Origin: an uncultured bacterium
GTDB lineage: Bacteria; Bacillota; Clostridia; Oscillospirales; Oscillospiraceae
Length of the DNA: 18,419 bases
Assembly: GCA_905214155.1 (NCBI GenBank)
Contig: CAJMLC010000015.1
Coordinates: 1 to 18,419 of the forward strand
Direction: 5' to 3'
Below, piece by piece: positions 7,576 to 14,952 of this stretch. The notes beneath the pieces were generated by a model that was given only the letters and a program-made list of their open reading frames with translations, was not told where the DNA came from and did no database searches. Position 1 is the stretch's first letter. The number at the start of each line of letters is the position of its first letter. A program made the translations under genes and the position numbers.

Positions 7576-10500
7576 TTGAAGCATCATTATCCGGTCCGCG
7601 CGCTCAGCCTGCTCTGCGCACTGGCCATCTTTGTCTCGCTGATCCCGGCCGCTCTGGCTGCCGCACCCACAGCGGAGCAGCTGGAAAACCACATCGTCAA
7701 GGACACTGTCACGCCCGCAGGCATCCAGATCAACCTGTTTGACTACTGGGTCAAAAGCCAGACCGAGAATGATACGGGCGACTCTGCTCAGAACAATACC
7801 GGCATCAACAAGGACCATCATCTTCGCTTTACTAACCGCGAGTCCGGGACGATCAACGCATATACGCACAGTGCCGCCCCGTGCCCCGAGATCGTACAAA
7901 ATCAGCTGAAAGATGGCTATCCCGTCCTGACCGCGGGTAAATCCACCGGCGTGGAGAACCTGAACAACGGTCAGACCACTGAAGAATCTCTGGCCTACCT
8001 GTTCGACCAGTCTGAGCAGATTGACGCCACAACGGAAGACGGCACTCCCACCGGTACTCTCGGCAAAAAGACGTACTGGGATGTCGGCGGCCTCCTGCGG
8101 ATCGACGACGACGGCTATTACTACTACAACGCCGACTACAACAAGAGTAAGGCCGCTGGCGGAAGCTATCAGAGCGCCAACTATGCCTATTTCGATGAAG
8201 GTTCCAAGACCTTCAAGGTCTATGACACCTGGGGCATCAAGAAGATCGGTGCTGGCAACCAGCAGGGCCAGTTCTTCCCCTTTACCAATCCCTCCACCGC
8301 AAACGTCTTCACTGTAGACGACAACGGCAACCTGGCGGCGAATACGAATACCGACTCGAACTCGAACGGTGTCAGCCATTTCTTCGGCGTCTCCATGACC
8401 ACGCGCTTCATCCAGCGCTATGGCGGCATGACTTCCCAGCAGAACGGAAAAGCCATGACCTTCGAATTTGCCGGTGACGATGACGTCTGGATCTTCATCG
8501 ACGGCGTCCTCGTGGCCGACCTCGGCGGCATCCACGATCAGGCCACAACGACCATCAACTTTGTCAGCGGCGATATCATTGTCAACACTGAGAAAGTCGG
8601 CACGCTGAAGAGCATCATGTCCGAAAACGGCTATAAAGATGCCAGCTATTGGAACGGGGATACCTTTGCCAATGACACCTACCATACGCTCAAGCTCTTC
8701 TATCTCGAGCGCGGCGGCACGGATTCGAACCTCGCAATGAAATTCAACCTGGCCTACGTCCCCGAGACCGACGGCATCAAGGTCGATCAGTTCGGCGAGA
8801 TGCTGTCCAACGTCGAATTCAAGCTCTATGCCGCCAAGGTGAACCCGGACACGTCCTCCAGCGAGCGTTACGTCATCGACCTCTCCAAGGGCACCAATGG
8901 CCTTCTGGCCACTGGCACGACCGACAGCGGCGGCCGCTTCGTCCTCAACGACGACACCGGCGGACACATCAGCCTCAACGAGCTGACAGACAAGCATAAC
9001 GTTGAATACCTGATCCTGCAGGAGCGGCCAGAGGGCCGCGAAGGCTATCGCCGCGACGAGAACATCTATCTCGTGCTGACGAGCAACGGCACGGTATCCA
9101 TCCTTTTCAATGATATGGAGCACCGCTGGACCACCGGCACCTACGCCGGTCTCAAGGGCACTGTCTCCACCAGCGAAAGCGTCCAGCTCGTCAACGCGGA
9201 CCGCACCAATTACGAGCCGGGAACCGCAGTCACCGATGAGGACGGCAATGAGCTGATCTCCACAAAAGGCAAGGCCCATCTTGCCGCCGGCGGCACGCTC
9301 TTCGCCGTCATCATGCGCCGTCTGGACAACGTCGGCACGAGCGTTCCATCCGACAACGATACGTGGGGCGTCGTCACCGGCAGCGCCCTGTCCGGCTGGA
9401 GGGTATATGAGCGCGGGACCGGTCAGGCGGGCTATCGTGAGGCCGTGATCAGGGCTCTGAACGCTGGCGCGGCAGACAATGGCAACGCCGTCGCGTTCAA
9501 GCTCACGACCAACGGCGCTTACATGGCCGAGCTCAAGTACTGCCCCGGCGATCTCCGAGAATATTATTACTGGACCGGAAATATCGTCAACGACAGTAAC
9601 GAGAAGGACACAGCCTATTCCGTCGCCATCTTCTATACTACAGGGGACCTTGCCGAGGCCAGCTTGGACAACACCTATCCGGTCGATGGCAGCGGCTTCG
9701 AGCGCCAGTTTGCCGCCACCATCTATATCCCCAACGTCAAGCACTACCTCAACGTGCAGAAAGTGGACGAAACAGGTAAAGCGGTCCCCAAGGCGACCTT
9801 CTCCCTCTATGAAAAGGGCGATCTGACTATTACCGGCACCGGTTGGTCCGTCAACGAGGGCAAAAGCGCTTATGACACCGTCATCACCGGCACGGACGGC
9901 AAGGCGAAGTTCCCGTCCGAGGGCCACGTGCTCGCCGAGGGCCAATACTACCTCGTTGAGGACCGCGCGCCTGTGGGCTACAAGGTCAACCCCACGGCTG
10001 TCCCCATCCTTGTGGATGACGAGCATGGCGTGATGGCCGACGCGGGCACCGCCAACGACGGCGTGGCCGTCACGGTCGCGGAGGGCCATCTTGTCCCCAC
10101 CATGACCCCCTTTGCCACCGTTGACGACATTGACCACACGCTCACCAATATCACCACCACCCGCATGGAAGCGAAGTCTGGCTGGGATCCCACGCTGAAA
10201 AAGGCCGGGCAGACCGTCGAGCTGAAGCTGGACACAAAAAGCTTCGACAAAGACCTTCCCGTCCAGACGCTCCGCTATATCCCGGTTAACACAGAAAACG
10301 AAAGCCTCTCCTGGCGCACAAAAACCGGCTGGCTCTGGTTCCACATCGAGCAGACGCCCATTGCCGACGATGACCCGGACAAAAACCTGAAGACCAATCT
10401 GGGCAACCGCGACCTCACGCGCCTGTTCACCGGCGAGACCACCGTCATCGTCACCAACCAGCGCGTGGGCACGCTCGCGGTCAGCAAAACGGTCGACAAT

Positions 10501-13290
10501 ACGACCACGGAGGCCCTCTCCTCGAACAGATACAAGATTGAGATCGGCCTGAATGATGAGAGGTACGGCGGCATCGTCAACTGCACCAGCAAAATTGGAA
10601 CCGCCGACGCGACAAATGTTACGCTGAATTTTGCTTCCGGAAAAACGACCTATCAGATCAAGGGCGGCGAGAAGCTGACGCTCCTTGATCTCCCGATCGG
10701 CACGACGTGGAAGGTCGAGGAGACTGAACCGCTCAATTCCGACAACTGGGAGACCACCGTTACCAGCACCGGCGGCACCGTGACCGATAAGGTCGCCTCC
10801 GGCGAGATCAAGGACACGAATCAGAACGATACCGTCGACATCACCAACACCTACTACGCCGCAACGCCGACCAAGGCCGAAGCGACCATCAAGGTCTCTA
10901 AGGAGTACGTGGAAGGCGAAGGTAAGACCGCCTATACCGGCGACGTCAGTTTCACCCTCACCCGCGATTCCAGCAACTCCGCAGACGACCCGCTGGCTAA
11001 TTCCTCTCCGATGACGATTTCTATCACCGGCAAAGCCAGCAAATCCTTCGAAACGCTGGAATTTACCAAGGCTGGAACGTACACCTACACCGTCAGCGAG
11101 GTCAAGGGCGGCGTGAACGGCATGACCTACGCCGAGACGGTCTATACCGTCACCTTCGAGGTCGAACGGGGCGCAGGCAGCGATTGCAACAAGATGGTCG
11201 CCACGCCCACTTATACAGTGGTTGAAAAACCCGGTGCTACCTCTAAATCCTACCTCTACACTGATACGACCGGCCTGCTCTTCACTAATACCTACAATCC
11301 CGGCAGCAGCGAAGAACAGGATAAAGGCTCTCTCAGCATCACCAAGACGCTCGTAAAACCGGATAACGTCACCACCGGCCTTCCGGAAAATTATGAGATC
11401 AAGATCACGCTGAGTCACTATGATGGCATCTCCTCTAGCAGCCAAATTGGAAGCAGTGAACCTCAGTCCGTCACTCTGACCTTTGATGCGAACGGGATCG
11501 CGACCTATCGGATCAAGGGCAGCGAGACGCTGACGCTCACCGGTCTCCCCGTCGGTACCACGTGGACTGTCTGTGAAGGGACTTTGACCAACGCGGAACG
11601 CTGGGACACCAAGTACAAGGTGAACAATGTTGATGTTGCCTCTGCCTCCGGCAAGATCAAGGACACGAATCAGAACGATACCGTCGACATCACCAACACA
11701 TATACCCCCAATGGCGGCGAGATCGTCCCCGAGACCGGCTCTCTCAGCATCAGCAAGGTGATTGAAGGCAGCATTGCAGCAACCACCGAGTTCGATTTCA
11801 GAGTCACTGTCACCGGCGCATCTGGCAGCTATCATGCCACTTTGAACGGTACTGCCACCAACGACGTGGTCTTCAGTGACGCTGGTGTCGCCACCGTGAC
11901 GCTCAAGGGCGGCGAAACGCTCAAGATCTCCGGTCTGCCCGCAGGCGTGTCCTACACCGTAACGGAAACGACCACGGGATACGATGTTACCTATGAAAAC
12001 GCGACTGGCAAAATCGTCAAAGACGAGACTGTCACCTGTAAGGTGACCAACGAATTGAAGGGCAGCGGCGGCGAAGAAGATCCCAAGTCCGGCACTGCAA
12101 CCATCAACGTCTCCAAGGCCTATGCCACTGGTGAAGGTAAAGCCACCTATACCGGCGACGTCAGTTTCACCCTCACCCCCGCAAATAACAACCCCGATGG
12201 TGTGACTGCCTCGCAGACGATCAGCATCACGCAGGACGGCAGCAACAACTTTGCGCTGAACTTCACCAAGCCTGGAATGTACACCTACACCGTCAGCGAG
12301 GTCAACAACGGCGTGACCGGCATGACCTATGACGCCACGGTCTATACCGTTATTTTCAACGTCACAGAGGGCGCAGGCAACGAGTTGGTAGCAACAGCCA
12401 TTTACAAAATTGGCGACGCGACGTATGATTACAATGCGGCCAACAAGCCTCTGCTCTTCACCAACACCTACACCACCTCTGGCGGCGACGACGGCCCCGG
12501 TCCTGGCCCCGGCCCGAACCCCGGCGGCAATGGCGGCGGCACGCCCGCGCTGAACCGGCGCGACCATTACGCCTACATCATCGGCTACCCCGACGGCGAC
12601 GTCCATCCGCAGGGCAACATCACCCGCGCCGAGGTCGCGACGATCTTCTTCCGCCTCCTGCGCGATCCCGTGCGGACGCAGTACTGGTCGCAGACGAACG
12701 ATTATCCCGACGTCGCGTTCAACAAATGGTACAACAACGCGATCTCCACGCTCACCAACATGGGCATCATCTGCGGCTATCCGGACGGCTCCTTCCGCCC
12801 CGACGCGCCGATCACCCGTGCTGAGCTGACCAAGATCGCCGCCAGCTTCTTCTCCGACCCGCGCGTCGCGGCGACCTATGACGGCCGCTTCTCCGACGTG
12901 CAGGGCGCCGAGTGGTACATCAGCTATCTGATGACGGCCATCAAAGAGGGCCTGATCGAGGGCTACCCGGACGGCTCCTTCCGCCCGGACCGGCCCATCA
13001 CCCGCGCCGAGACCTGCACCATCGTCAACCGCACCCTCGGCCGCAAGCCGGAGAAGGACCATCTCCTGCCCGAGTCCGTCATGATCAACTGGCCGGATAA
13101 TCTTGACCGCAATGTGTGGTATTACGCACAGATGCAGGAGGCCACCAACTCGCACGATTACCGCTGGACCTCGGTCTACAGCGAGGTCTGCGAGCAGTGG
13201 ACCGCCAAGCTGATCGAGCGCGACTGGGCCGCGCTGGAGCGCACATGGTCCCATGCCAACTCCGCCCCCGGCGGCGAAGTCATGCAGTAA
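7576..13290 (+). CDS. Giant secreted fibro-slime / Cna-B / isopeptide-domain adhesin with SLH anchor
   Basis: 1904 residues, probably a cell-surface adhesin or matrix protein. Start is TTG at 7576: GGGGAGG lies 7 nt upstream, and the start opens a clean signal peptide (MKHHYPVRALSLLCALAIFV, cleavage near ALA|A28). Domains in order: fibro-slime-like domain about 260-395 (core GDDDVWIFIDGVLVADLGGI near 300-320; FYLERGG follows); SpaA/Cna-B-like module about 400-530; second Cna-B-like module about 722-815 (ends near YYLVEDRAPVGYK); DUF7601-like module about 965-1095; streptococcal pilin isopeptide-type domain 1103-1242 (candidate Lys1109, Glu1175, Asn1238); DUF7601-like modules about 1251-1378 and 1389-1495; second isopeptide-type domain 1508-1634 (Lys1514, Glu1575, Asn1630); Gly/Pro linker 1636-1655; three SLH domains about 1661-1825. 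There is no LPXTG motif, so attachment should be by SLH to cell-wall polymer. The ligand is unknown. The domain calls are by motif, not by search. Confidence 0.85.
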   Translation: MKHHYPVRALSLLCALAIFVSLIPAALAAAPTAEQLENHIVKDTVTPAGIQINLFDYWVKSQTENDTGDSAQNNTGINKDHHLRFTNRESGTINAYTHSAAPCPEIVQNQLKDGYPVLTAGKSTGVENLNNGQTTEESLAYLFDQSEQIDATTEDGTPTGTLGKKTYWDVGGLLRIDDDGYYYYNADYNKSKAAGGSYQSANYAYFDEGSKTFKVYDTWGIKKIGAGNQQGQFFPFTNPSTANVFTVDDNGNLAANTNTDSNSNGVSHFFGVSMTTRFIQRYGGMTSQQNGKAMTFEFAGDDDVWIFIDGVLVADLGGIHDQATTTINFVSGDIIVNTEKVGTLKSIMSENGYKDASYWNGDTFANDTYHTLKLFYLERGGTDSNLAMKFNLAYVPETDGIKVDQFGEMLSNVEFKLYAAKVNPDTSSSERYVIDLSKGTNGLLATGTTDSGGRFVLNDDTGGHISLNELTDKHNVEYLILQERPEGREGYRRDENIYLVLTSNGTVSILFNDMEHRWTTGTYAGLKGTVSTSESVQLVNADRTNYEPGTAVTDEDGNELISTKGKAHLAAGGTLFAVIMRRLDNVGTSVPSDNDTWGVVTGSALSGWRVYERGTGQAGYREAVIRALNAGAADNGNAVAFKLTTNGAYMAELKYCPGDLREYYYWTGNIVNDSNEKDTAYSVAIFYTTGDLAEASLDNTYPVDGSGFERQFAATIYIPNVKHYLNVQKVDETGKAVPKATFSLYEKGDLTITGTGWSVNEGKSAYDTVITGTDGKAKFPSEGHVLAEGQYYLVEDRAPVGYKVNPTAVPILVDDEHGVMADAGTANDGVAVTVAEGHLVPTMTPFATVDDIDHTLTNITTTRMEAKSGWDPTLKKAGQTVELKLDTKSFDKDLPVQTLRYIPVNTENESLSWRTKTGWLWFHIEQTPIADDDPDKNLKTNLGNRDLTRLFTGETTVIVTNQRVGTLAVSKTVDNTTTEALSSNRYKIEIGLNDERYGGIVNCTSKIGTADATNVTLNFASGKTTYQIKGGEKLTLLDLPIGTTWKVEETEPLNSDNWETTVTSTGGTVTDKVASGEIKDTNQNDTVDITNTYYAATPTKAEATIKVSKEYVEGEGKTAYTGDVSFTLTRDSSNSADDPLANSSPMTISITGKASKSFETLEFTKAGTYTYTVSEVKGGVNGMTYAETVYTVTFEVERGAGSDCNKMVATPTYTVVEKPGATSKSYLYTDTTGLLFTNTYNPGSSEEQDKGSLSITKTLVKPDNVTTGLPENYEIKITLSHYDGISSSSQIGSSEPQSVTLTFDANGIATYRIKGSETLTLTGLPVGTTWTVCEGTLTNAERWDTKYKVNNVDVASASGKIKDTNQNDTVDITNTYTPNGGEIVPETGSLSISKVIEGSIAATTEFDFRVTVTGASGSYHATLNGTATNDVVFSDAGVATVTLKGGETLKISGLPAGVSYTVTETTTGYDVTYENATGKIVKDETVTCKVTNELKGSGGEEDPKSGTATINVSKAYATGEGKATYTGDVSFTLTPANNNPDGVTASQTISITQDGSNNFALNFTKPGMYTYTVSEVNNGVTGMTYDATVYTVIFNVTEGAGNELVATAIYKIGDATYDYNAANKPLLFTNTYTTSGGDDGPGPGPGPNPGGNGGGTPALNRRDHYAYIIGYPDGDVHPQGNITRAEVATIFFRLLRDPVRTQYWSQTNDYPDVAFNKWYNNAISTLTNMGIICGYPDGSFRPDAPITRAELTKIAASFFSDPRVAATYDGRFSDVQGAEWYISYLMTAIKEGLIEGYPDGSFRPDRPITRAETCTIVNRTLGRKPEKDHLLPESVMINWPDNLDRNVWYYAQMQEATNSHDYRWTSVYSEVCEQWTAKLIERDWAALERTWSHANSAPGGEVMQ
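10805..10850 (+). repeat. Intragenic 46-nt exact repeat, copy 1
   Basis: Identical to 11654-11699. It encodes the end of a DUF7601-like module (KDTNQNDTVDITNT) and marks recent module duplication or gene conversion. Confidence 0.9.
11654..11699 (+). repeat. Intragenic 46-nt exact repeat, copy 2
   Basis: Identical to 10805-10850, 849 bp upstream. Shorter near-identical stretches also link the two isopeptide-type domains (for example ACCGGCGACGTCAGTTTCAC near 10938 and 12151). Confidence 0.9.
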
Positions 13291-13300
13291 ATGATCTATC

Positions 13301-13333
13301 AAAACATCCCGGACATTTGTCCGGGATGTTTTT
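13301..13333 (+). terminator. Rho-independent terminator of the large surface-protein gene
   Basis: AAAACATCCCGGAC (13301-13314) pairs perfectly with GTCCGGGATGTTTT (13319-13332) over a 4-nt loop and ends in T residues. It begins 10 nt after the stop codon. Confidence 0.93.
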
Positions 13334-13343
13334 CTGTTCAAAG

Positions 13344-13455
13344 GGACAGACGACTCTGTCCGCCCGAGCCCGCGCCGCAGCGGATAGGCTCCCCTTGATT
13401 GCCGCAGGGGAAGCTGGCGCGGTTTGCCGCGACTGAGGGGTTTAAGGCCACCAAT
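13344..13455. repeat. Extragenic repeat copy, order reversed relative to 7030-7140
   Basis: The dyad GGACAGA-cgac-TCTGTCC (13344-13361) is followed by GCCGCAGCGGATAGGCTCCC (from about 13374), the reverse complement of sequence near 7037-7056. A single palindromic unit (13387-13455; GAGGGGTTTAAGGCCACCAA at its end) follows, related to the unit at 6916. Confidence 0.65.
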
Positions 13456-13481
13456 TTTCCGCTATACCCTCAATAGACTCC

Positions 13482-13511
13482 GCAGGGGCGACCAATGGTC
13501 GCCTGCTTTTT
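13482..13511 (+). terminator. Hairpin with T-run, plus orientation
   Basis: GGCGACC-aat-GGTCGCC (13487-13503), extended by GCA and TGC, is followed by five T residues on the plus strand. No plus-strand gene needs it. It lies just past the stop of the minus-strand rubrerythrin-like gene and may separate the convergent units, or be part of the repeat family. On the minus strand it lacks a T-run. Confidence 0.45.
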
Positions 13512-13515
13512 CTAT

Positions 13516-14004
13516 TCAGAGCGTCTGCTGCAAAATACAGTAGATGGTCTGCGCGTGCCGCCCCTCGTCGCGGGAGAGCGTCTCGAACGTGCACGCCTGC
13601 TCTCCCGCCCGCGCGGCCAGCCGGGCATATCGCTCCTGCGCTTCCAGCTCCGCCTGATACTGCTTGCGCAGCGCCTCGTTGAAGCAGGCCGTGCAGGCCC
13701 CGCGCGCCGGCTCCGGGCAGTATTTTTTCCCCGTCATGAGGAAATAGAGCGCGCCGAGCCGCTTCGCGTGGCAGCGTTCGTCCTCCGCAAGGCGCAGCAG
13801 CCGCTCCCGCGCGCACTTCGGCCCCTGGGCCGCCAGCGAGCGATAGATCGCCGCTTCGCAGCATTCGCACTGGATCATCTGCGCGAGCGTCTTCTCCGTC
13901 AGGCCCGTGTCCTGCTTTGGCTCCTCAGGCTTTGGGCAGGATACTGCCGTATTCATGACGCGGCTCCAGACCTGCCGCTCTTTCTGTTCGTCTATGGAAA
14001 TCAT
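13516..14004 (-). CDS. Ferritin-like / rubrerythrin-like di-iron protein, cysteine-rich
   Basis: 162 residues. The start is ATG at 14004 (MISIDEQKERQVW), with GGAGGGAAGGAGGG just upstream; the long open frame further upstream is noncoding. The pattern is a rubrerythrin-type four-helix bundle: Glu47/Glu50 in helix 1 (ECCEAAIYRSLA), Glu76-x-x-His79 (EDERCHAKRL), Glu121/Glu124 (ELEAQERYARLA) and Glu147-x-x-His150 (RDEGRHAQTI), which together can supply the di-iron ligands. No C-terminal rubredoxin domain is present. It carries 11 cysteines, including CECC (46-49) and CTAC (104-107), which is many for the fold. Likely role, by family: peroxide or oxygen detoxification or iron handling in an anaerobe; a spore-related role is an alternative. 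It lies downstream of the Cys-rich gene, 136 bp apart, and no strong promoter is seen between them. Confidence 0.75.
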   Translation of the reverse strand: MISIDEQKERQVWSRVMNTAVSCPKPEEPKQDTGLTEKTLAQMIQCECCEAAIYRSLAAQGPKCARERLLRLAEDERCHAKRLGALYFLMTGKKYCPEPARGACTACFNEALRKQYQAELEAQERYARLAARAGEQACTFETLSRDEGRHAQTIYCILQQTL

Positions 14005-14070
14005 ATCGGTTCCCTCCTTCCCTCCATCGTATGACGCAGGCGGGAAAAATGCGCGGCGCGTAGCGAGATT

Positions 14071-14121
14071 CTCCCCCGCTCTGCGCTGCGCGCAGACCGC
14101 CCCCTCTTGGTAGAGGGGGCC
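14071..14121. repeat. Single extragenic repeat module
   Basis: CTCCCCC, a GC-rich hairpin, then CCCCCTCTTGGTAGAGGGGG, matching the second half of the direct repeats at 7018-7113 and 7141-7237. It lies between the rubrerythrin-like and Cys-rich genes. Confidence 0.75.
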
Positions 14122-14140
14122 ATCTGTATGAGTTCTGCGC

Positions 14141-14461
14141 TTAGCCGTTCGACGAAGAACCGCAGGAGCTGCACGAATTGCAGCGGCTGCAGCCGCACGA
14201 ATTGCAGCGATTGCACCCGCAGGAGCCGCACAAATTGCAGCGATTGCAGGAAGTAGAAGTGTTGCTGCCGGACGTCCCGGCGACGGAGCCGCTCTGGTTG
14301 CAGCGGCAGGTGCAGGTGCAGGTGCAGTTGCCGGAGGGATTGCTGCTCGCTCCGCCGACGGAGCCGGAGGAGTTGGCGCAGCACGGATTGCAGCAGGAAT
14401 TCTGTACAAAGCTCGGGAAGATCATGCCGCCGAAGCAGCCGGAGTTGCAGGAATTACACAT
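14141..14461 (-). CDS. Small protein with 23 cysteines and CNSC/GCxRC repeats, unknown function
   Basis: 106 residues, not recognised as a named family. The start is ATG at 14461 (MCNSCNSGCFGG), which has GGAGG 8 nt upstream; an in-frame ATG further upstream would place this site inside the gene. Composition is extreme: about 23 Cys, with Ser, Asn and Gly making up most of the rest. Layout: N-terminal CNSCNSGC; a short hydrophobic stretch GGMIFPSFVQN; CCNPCC; a Ser/Gly linker; a CTCTCTCRC strip; another Ser/Gly/Thr linker; then tandem CNRCNLCGSCGCNRCNSC and GCSRCNSC units at the C terminus. No signal peptide or membrane helix. It could bind metal, be disulfide-crosslinked (for example in a spore coat), or be a precursor peptide; none is shown. 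Codons follow the genome's bias and the repeats are visible in the DNA. It follows a terminator-like hairpin. Confidence 0.65.
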   Translation of the reverse strand: MCNSCNSGCFGGMIFPSFVQNSCCNPCCANSSGSVGGASSNPSGNCTCTCTCRCNQSGSVAGTSGSNTSTSCNRCNLCGSCGCNRCNSCGCSRCNSCSSCGSSSNG

Positions 14462-14476
14462 AGTCTGTGCCTCCAT

Positions 14477-14515
14477 AAAAAAGATGTCACGGAGCATCTC
14501 GCTCCATGACATCTT
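14477..14515 (-). terminator. Terminator-like hairpin directly before the Cys-rich gene
   Basis: Read on the minus strand, AAGATGTCA (14515-14507) pairs with TGACATCTT (14489-14481), with an inner GGAGC/GCTCC stem, followed by six T residues (14482-14477). It ends 15 nt before the ATG of the Cys-rich gene, leaving no room for a promoter between. It can end the mrnC-rqcH operon or act as an attenuator for the Cys-rich gene. Confidence 0.8.
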
Positions 14516-14536
14516 ATGTCGAATCCTGCCGGGGTG

Positions 14537-14647
14537 TTACGATCTGATGCCGCCGTTCGTGGCATTTGCCTGTTCCACGCCCTGGACGATCGGCAGCTCC
14601 GGGTCGCGGATCTCGTGCGGCTTCGGCTCCTGTTCCTGTTTTTTCAT
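14537..14647 (-). CDS. 36-residue charged peptide ORF, unknown
   Basis: Starts MKKQEQEPKPHEIRDPELP and ends in NATNGGIRS before TAA at 14539-14537. No family is recognised. The N-terminal half is highly charged and Pro-rich; the C-terminal half is small and polar with a Gly-Gly near the end. There is no signal peptide, membrane helix or cysteine. GAGGTGAT, a near-perfect Shine-Dalgarno, lies 5 nt before the ATG at 14647, and codon use is like neighbouring genes (CCG, CTG, ATC, GGC). This argues for real translation although the ORF is short. It follows the Zn-finger-like gene by 41 nt in an apparent operon and is followed after 21 nt by a terminator-like hairpin. Its ribosome site is buried in a perfect stem. 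Confidence 0.6.
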   Translation of the reverse strand: MKKQEQEPKPHEIRDPELPIVQGVEQANATNGGIRS

Positions 14648-14651
14648 CAAA

Positions 14652-14682
14652 GATCACCTCACAGATAGCTTGTGAGGTGATC
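14652..14682 (-). promoter_or_regulatory. Perfect 12-bp hairpin burying the Shine-Dalgarno of the 36-residue ORF
   Basis: On the minus strand GATCACCTCACA (14682-14671), a 7-nt loop, and TGTGAGGTGATC (14663-14652). The 3' arm contains GAGGTGAT, the ribosome site of the ORF starting at 14647. The stem begins 6 nt after the stop of the upstream gene. On the plus strand it is followed by six T residues (14685-14690), so it would also act as a terminator for plus-strand transcription. Confidence 0.75.
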
Positions 14683-14688
14683 GGTTTT

Positions 14689-14952
14689 TTATTCCCGAAT
14701 CAGCTCCACGATCTCCTGAAACCGCCCCGTGACCTTGTCATAATTCTCCCGTTTGTGCGGGAATTGGCAGTTCGTGCAGTCCTTGATGCCCTTTTCCGTG
14801 TAGCGAAAATTCCCGCCGCACTTCCGCCCGAGGGCGTAGAGCGGACAGTAGCAGAACAGGCAGTTGAAATTTTCCGCGTCCGCGCCCTTGTGGCACGGAA
14901 AAAATTCACACGCCCGATTCTGAAAAAACGCGTAGTGCCGTTCCTCGTTCAT
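14689..14952 (-). CDS. Cysteine-rich small domain protein (Zn-finger-like, PF04071/COG2158 type)
   Basis: 87 residues. Cysteines at 15, 20, 31, 34, 36, 45, 59 and 62, with His21 and His66, follow the pattern of the cysteine-rich small domain family: FFPCHKG, then ENFNCLFCYCPLYALG, CGGNF, and IKDCTNCQFPH. The arrangement suggests one or two zinc or other metal sites; no activity is established for the family. The assignment is by recall of this motif, not by search. The start ATG at 14952 overlaps the rqcH stop by 4 nt (ATGA), so translation is probably coupled. A hairpin begins 6 nt after its stop. Function in the cell is not known; association with RqcH here is positional. Confidence 0.8.
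   Translation of the reverse strand: MNEERHYAFFQNRACEFFPCHKGADAENFNCLFCYCPLYALGRKCGGNFRYTEKGIKDCTNCQFPHKRENYDKVTGRFQEIVELIRE

Noticed and set aside
7468..13341. 1957-codon open frame on the minus strand across the whole adhesin gene
   Set aside because: It is exactly in register with the sense codons, so it stays open only because the sense gene avoids TTA, CTA and TCA. It lacks a ribosome site and its product resembles no family, while the sense frame has a signal peptide and recognisable domains.
14005..14409. Upstream extension of the rubrerythrin-like frame to a 297-codon ORF
   Set aside because: The added part is Ala/Pro-rich translation of the Cys-rich gene in another frame plus an extragenic repeat. 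A strong ribosome site sits just before the ATG at 14004.
14178..14675. 165-codon plus-strand frame opposite the Cys-rich gene
   Set aside because: Gln/Leu repeat product is the complement of the Cys repeats; no ribosome site, and it crosses both small minus-strand genes and the terminator hairpin.
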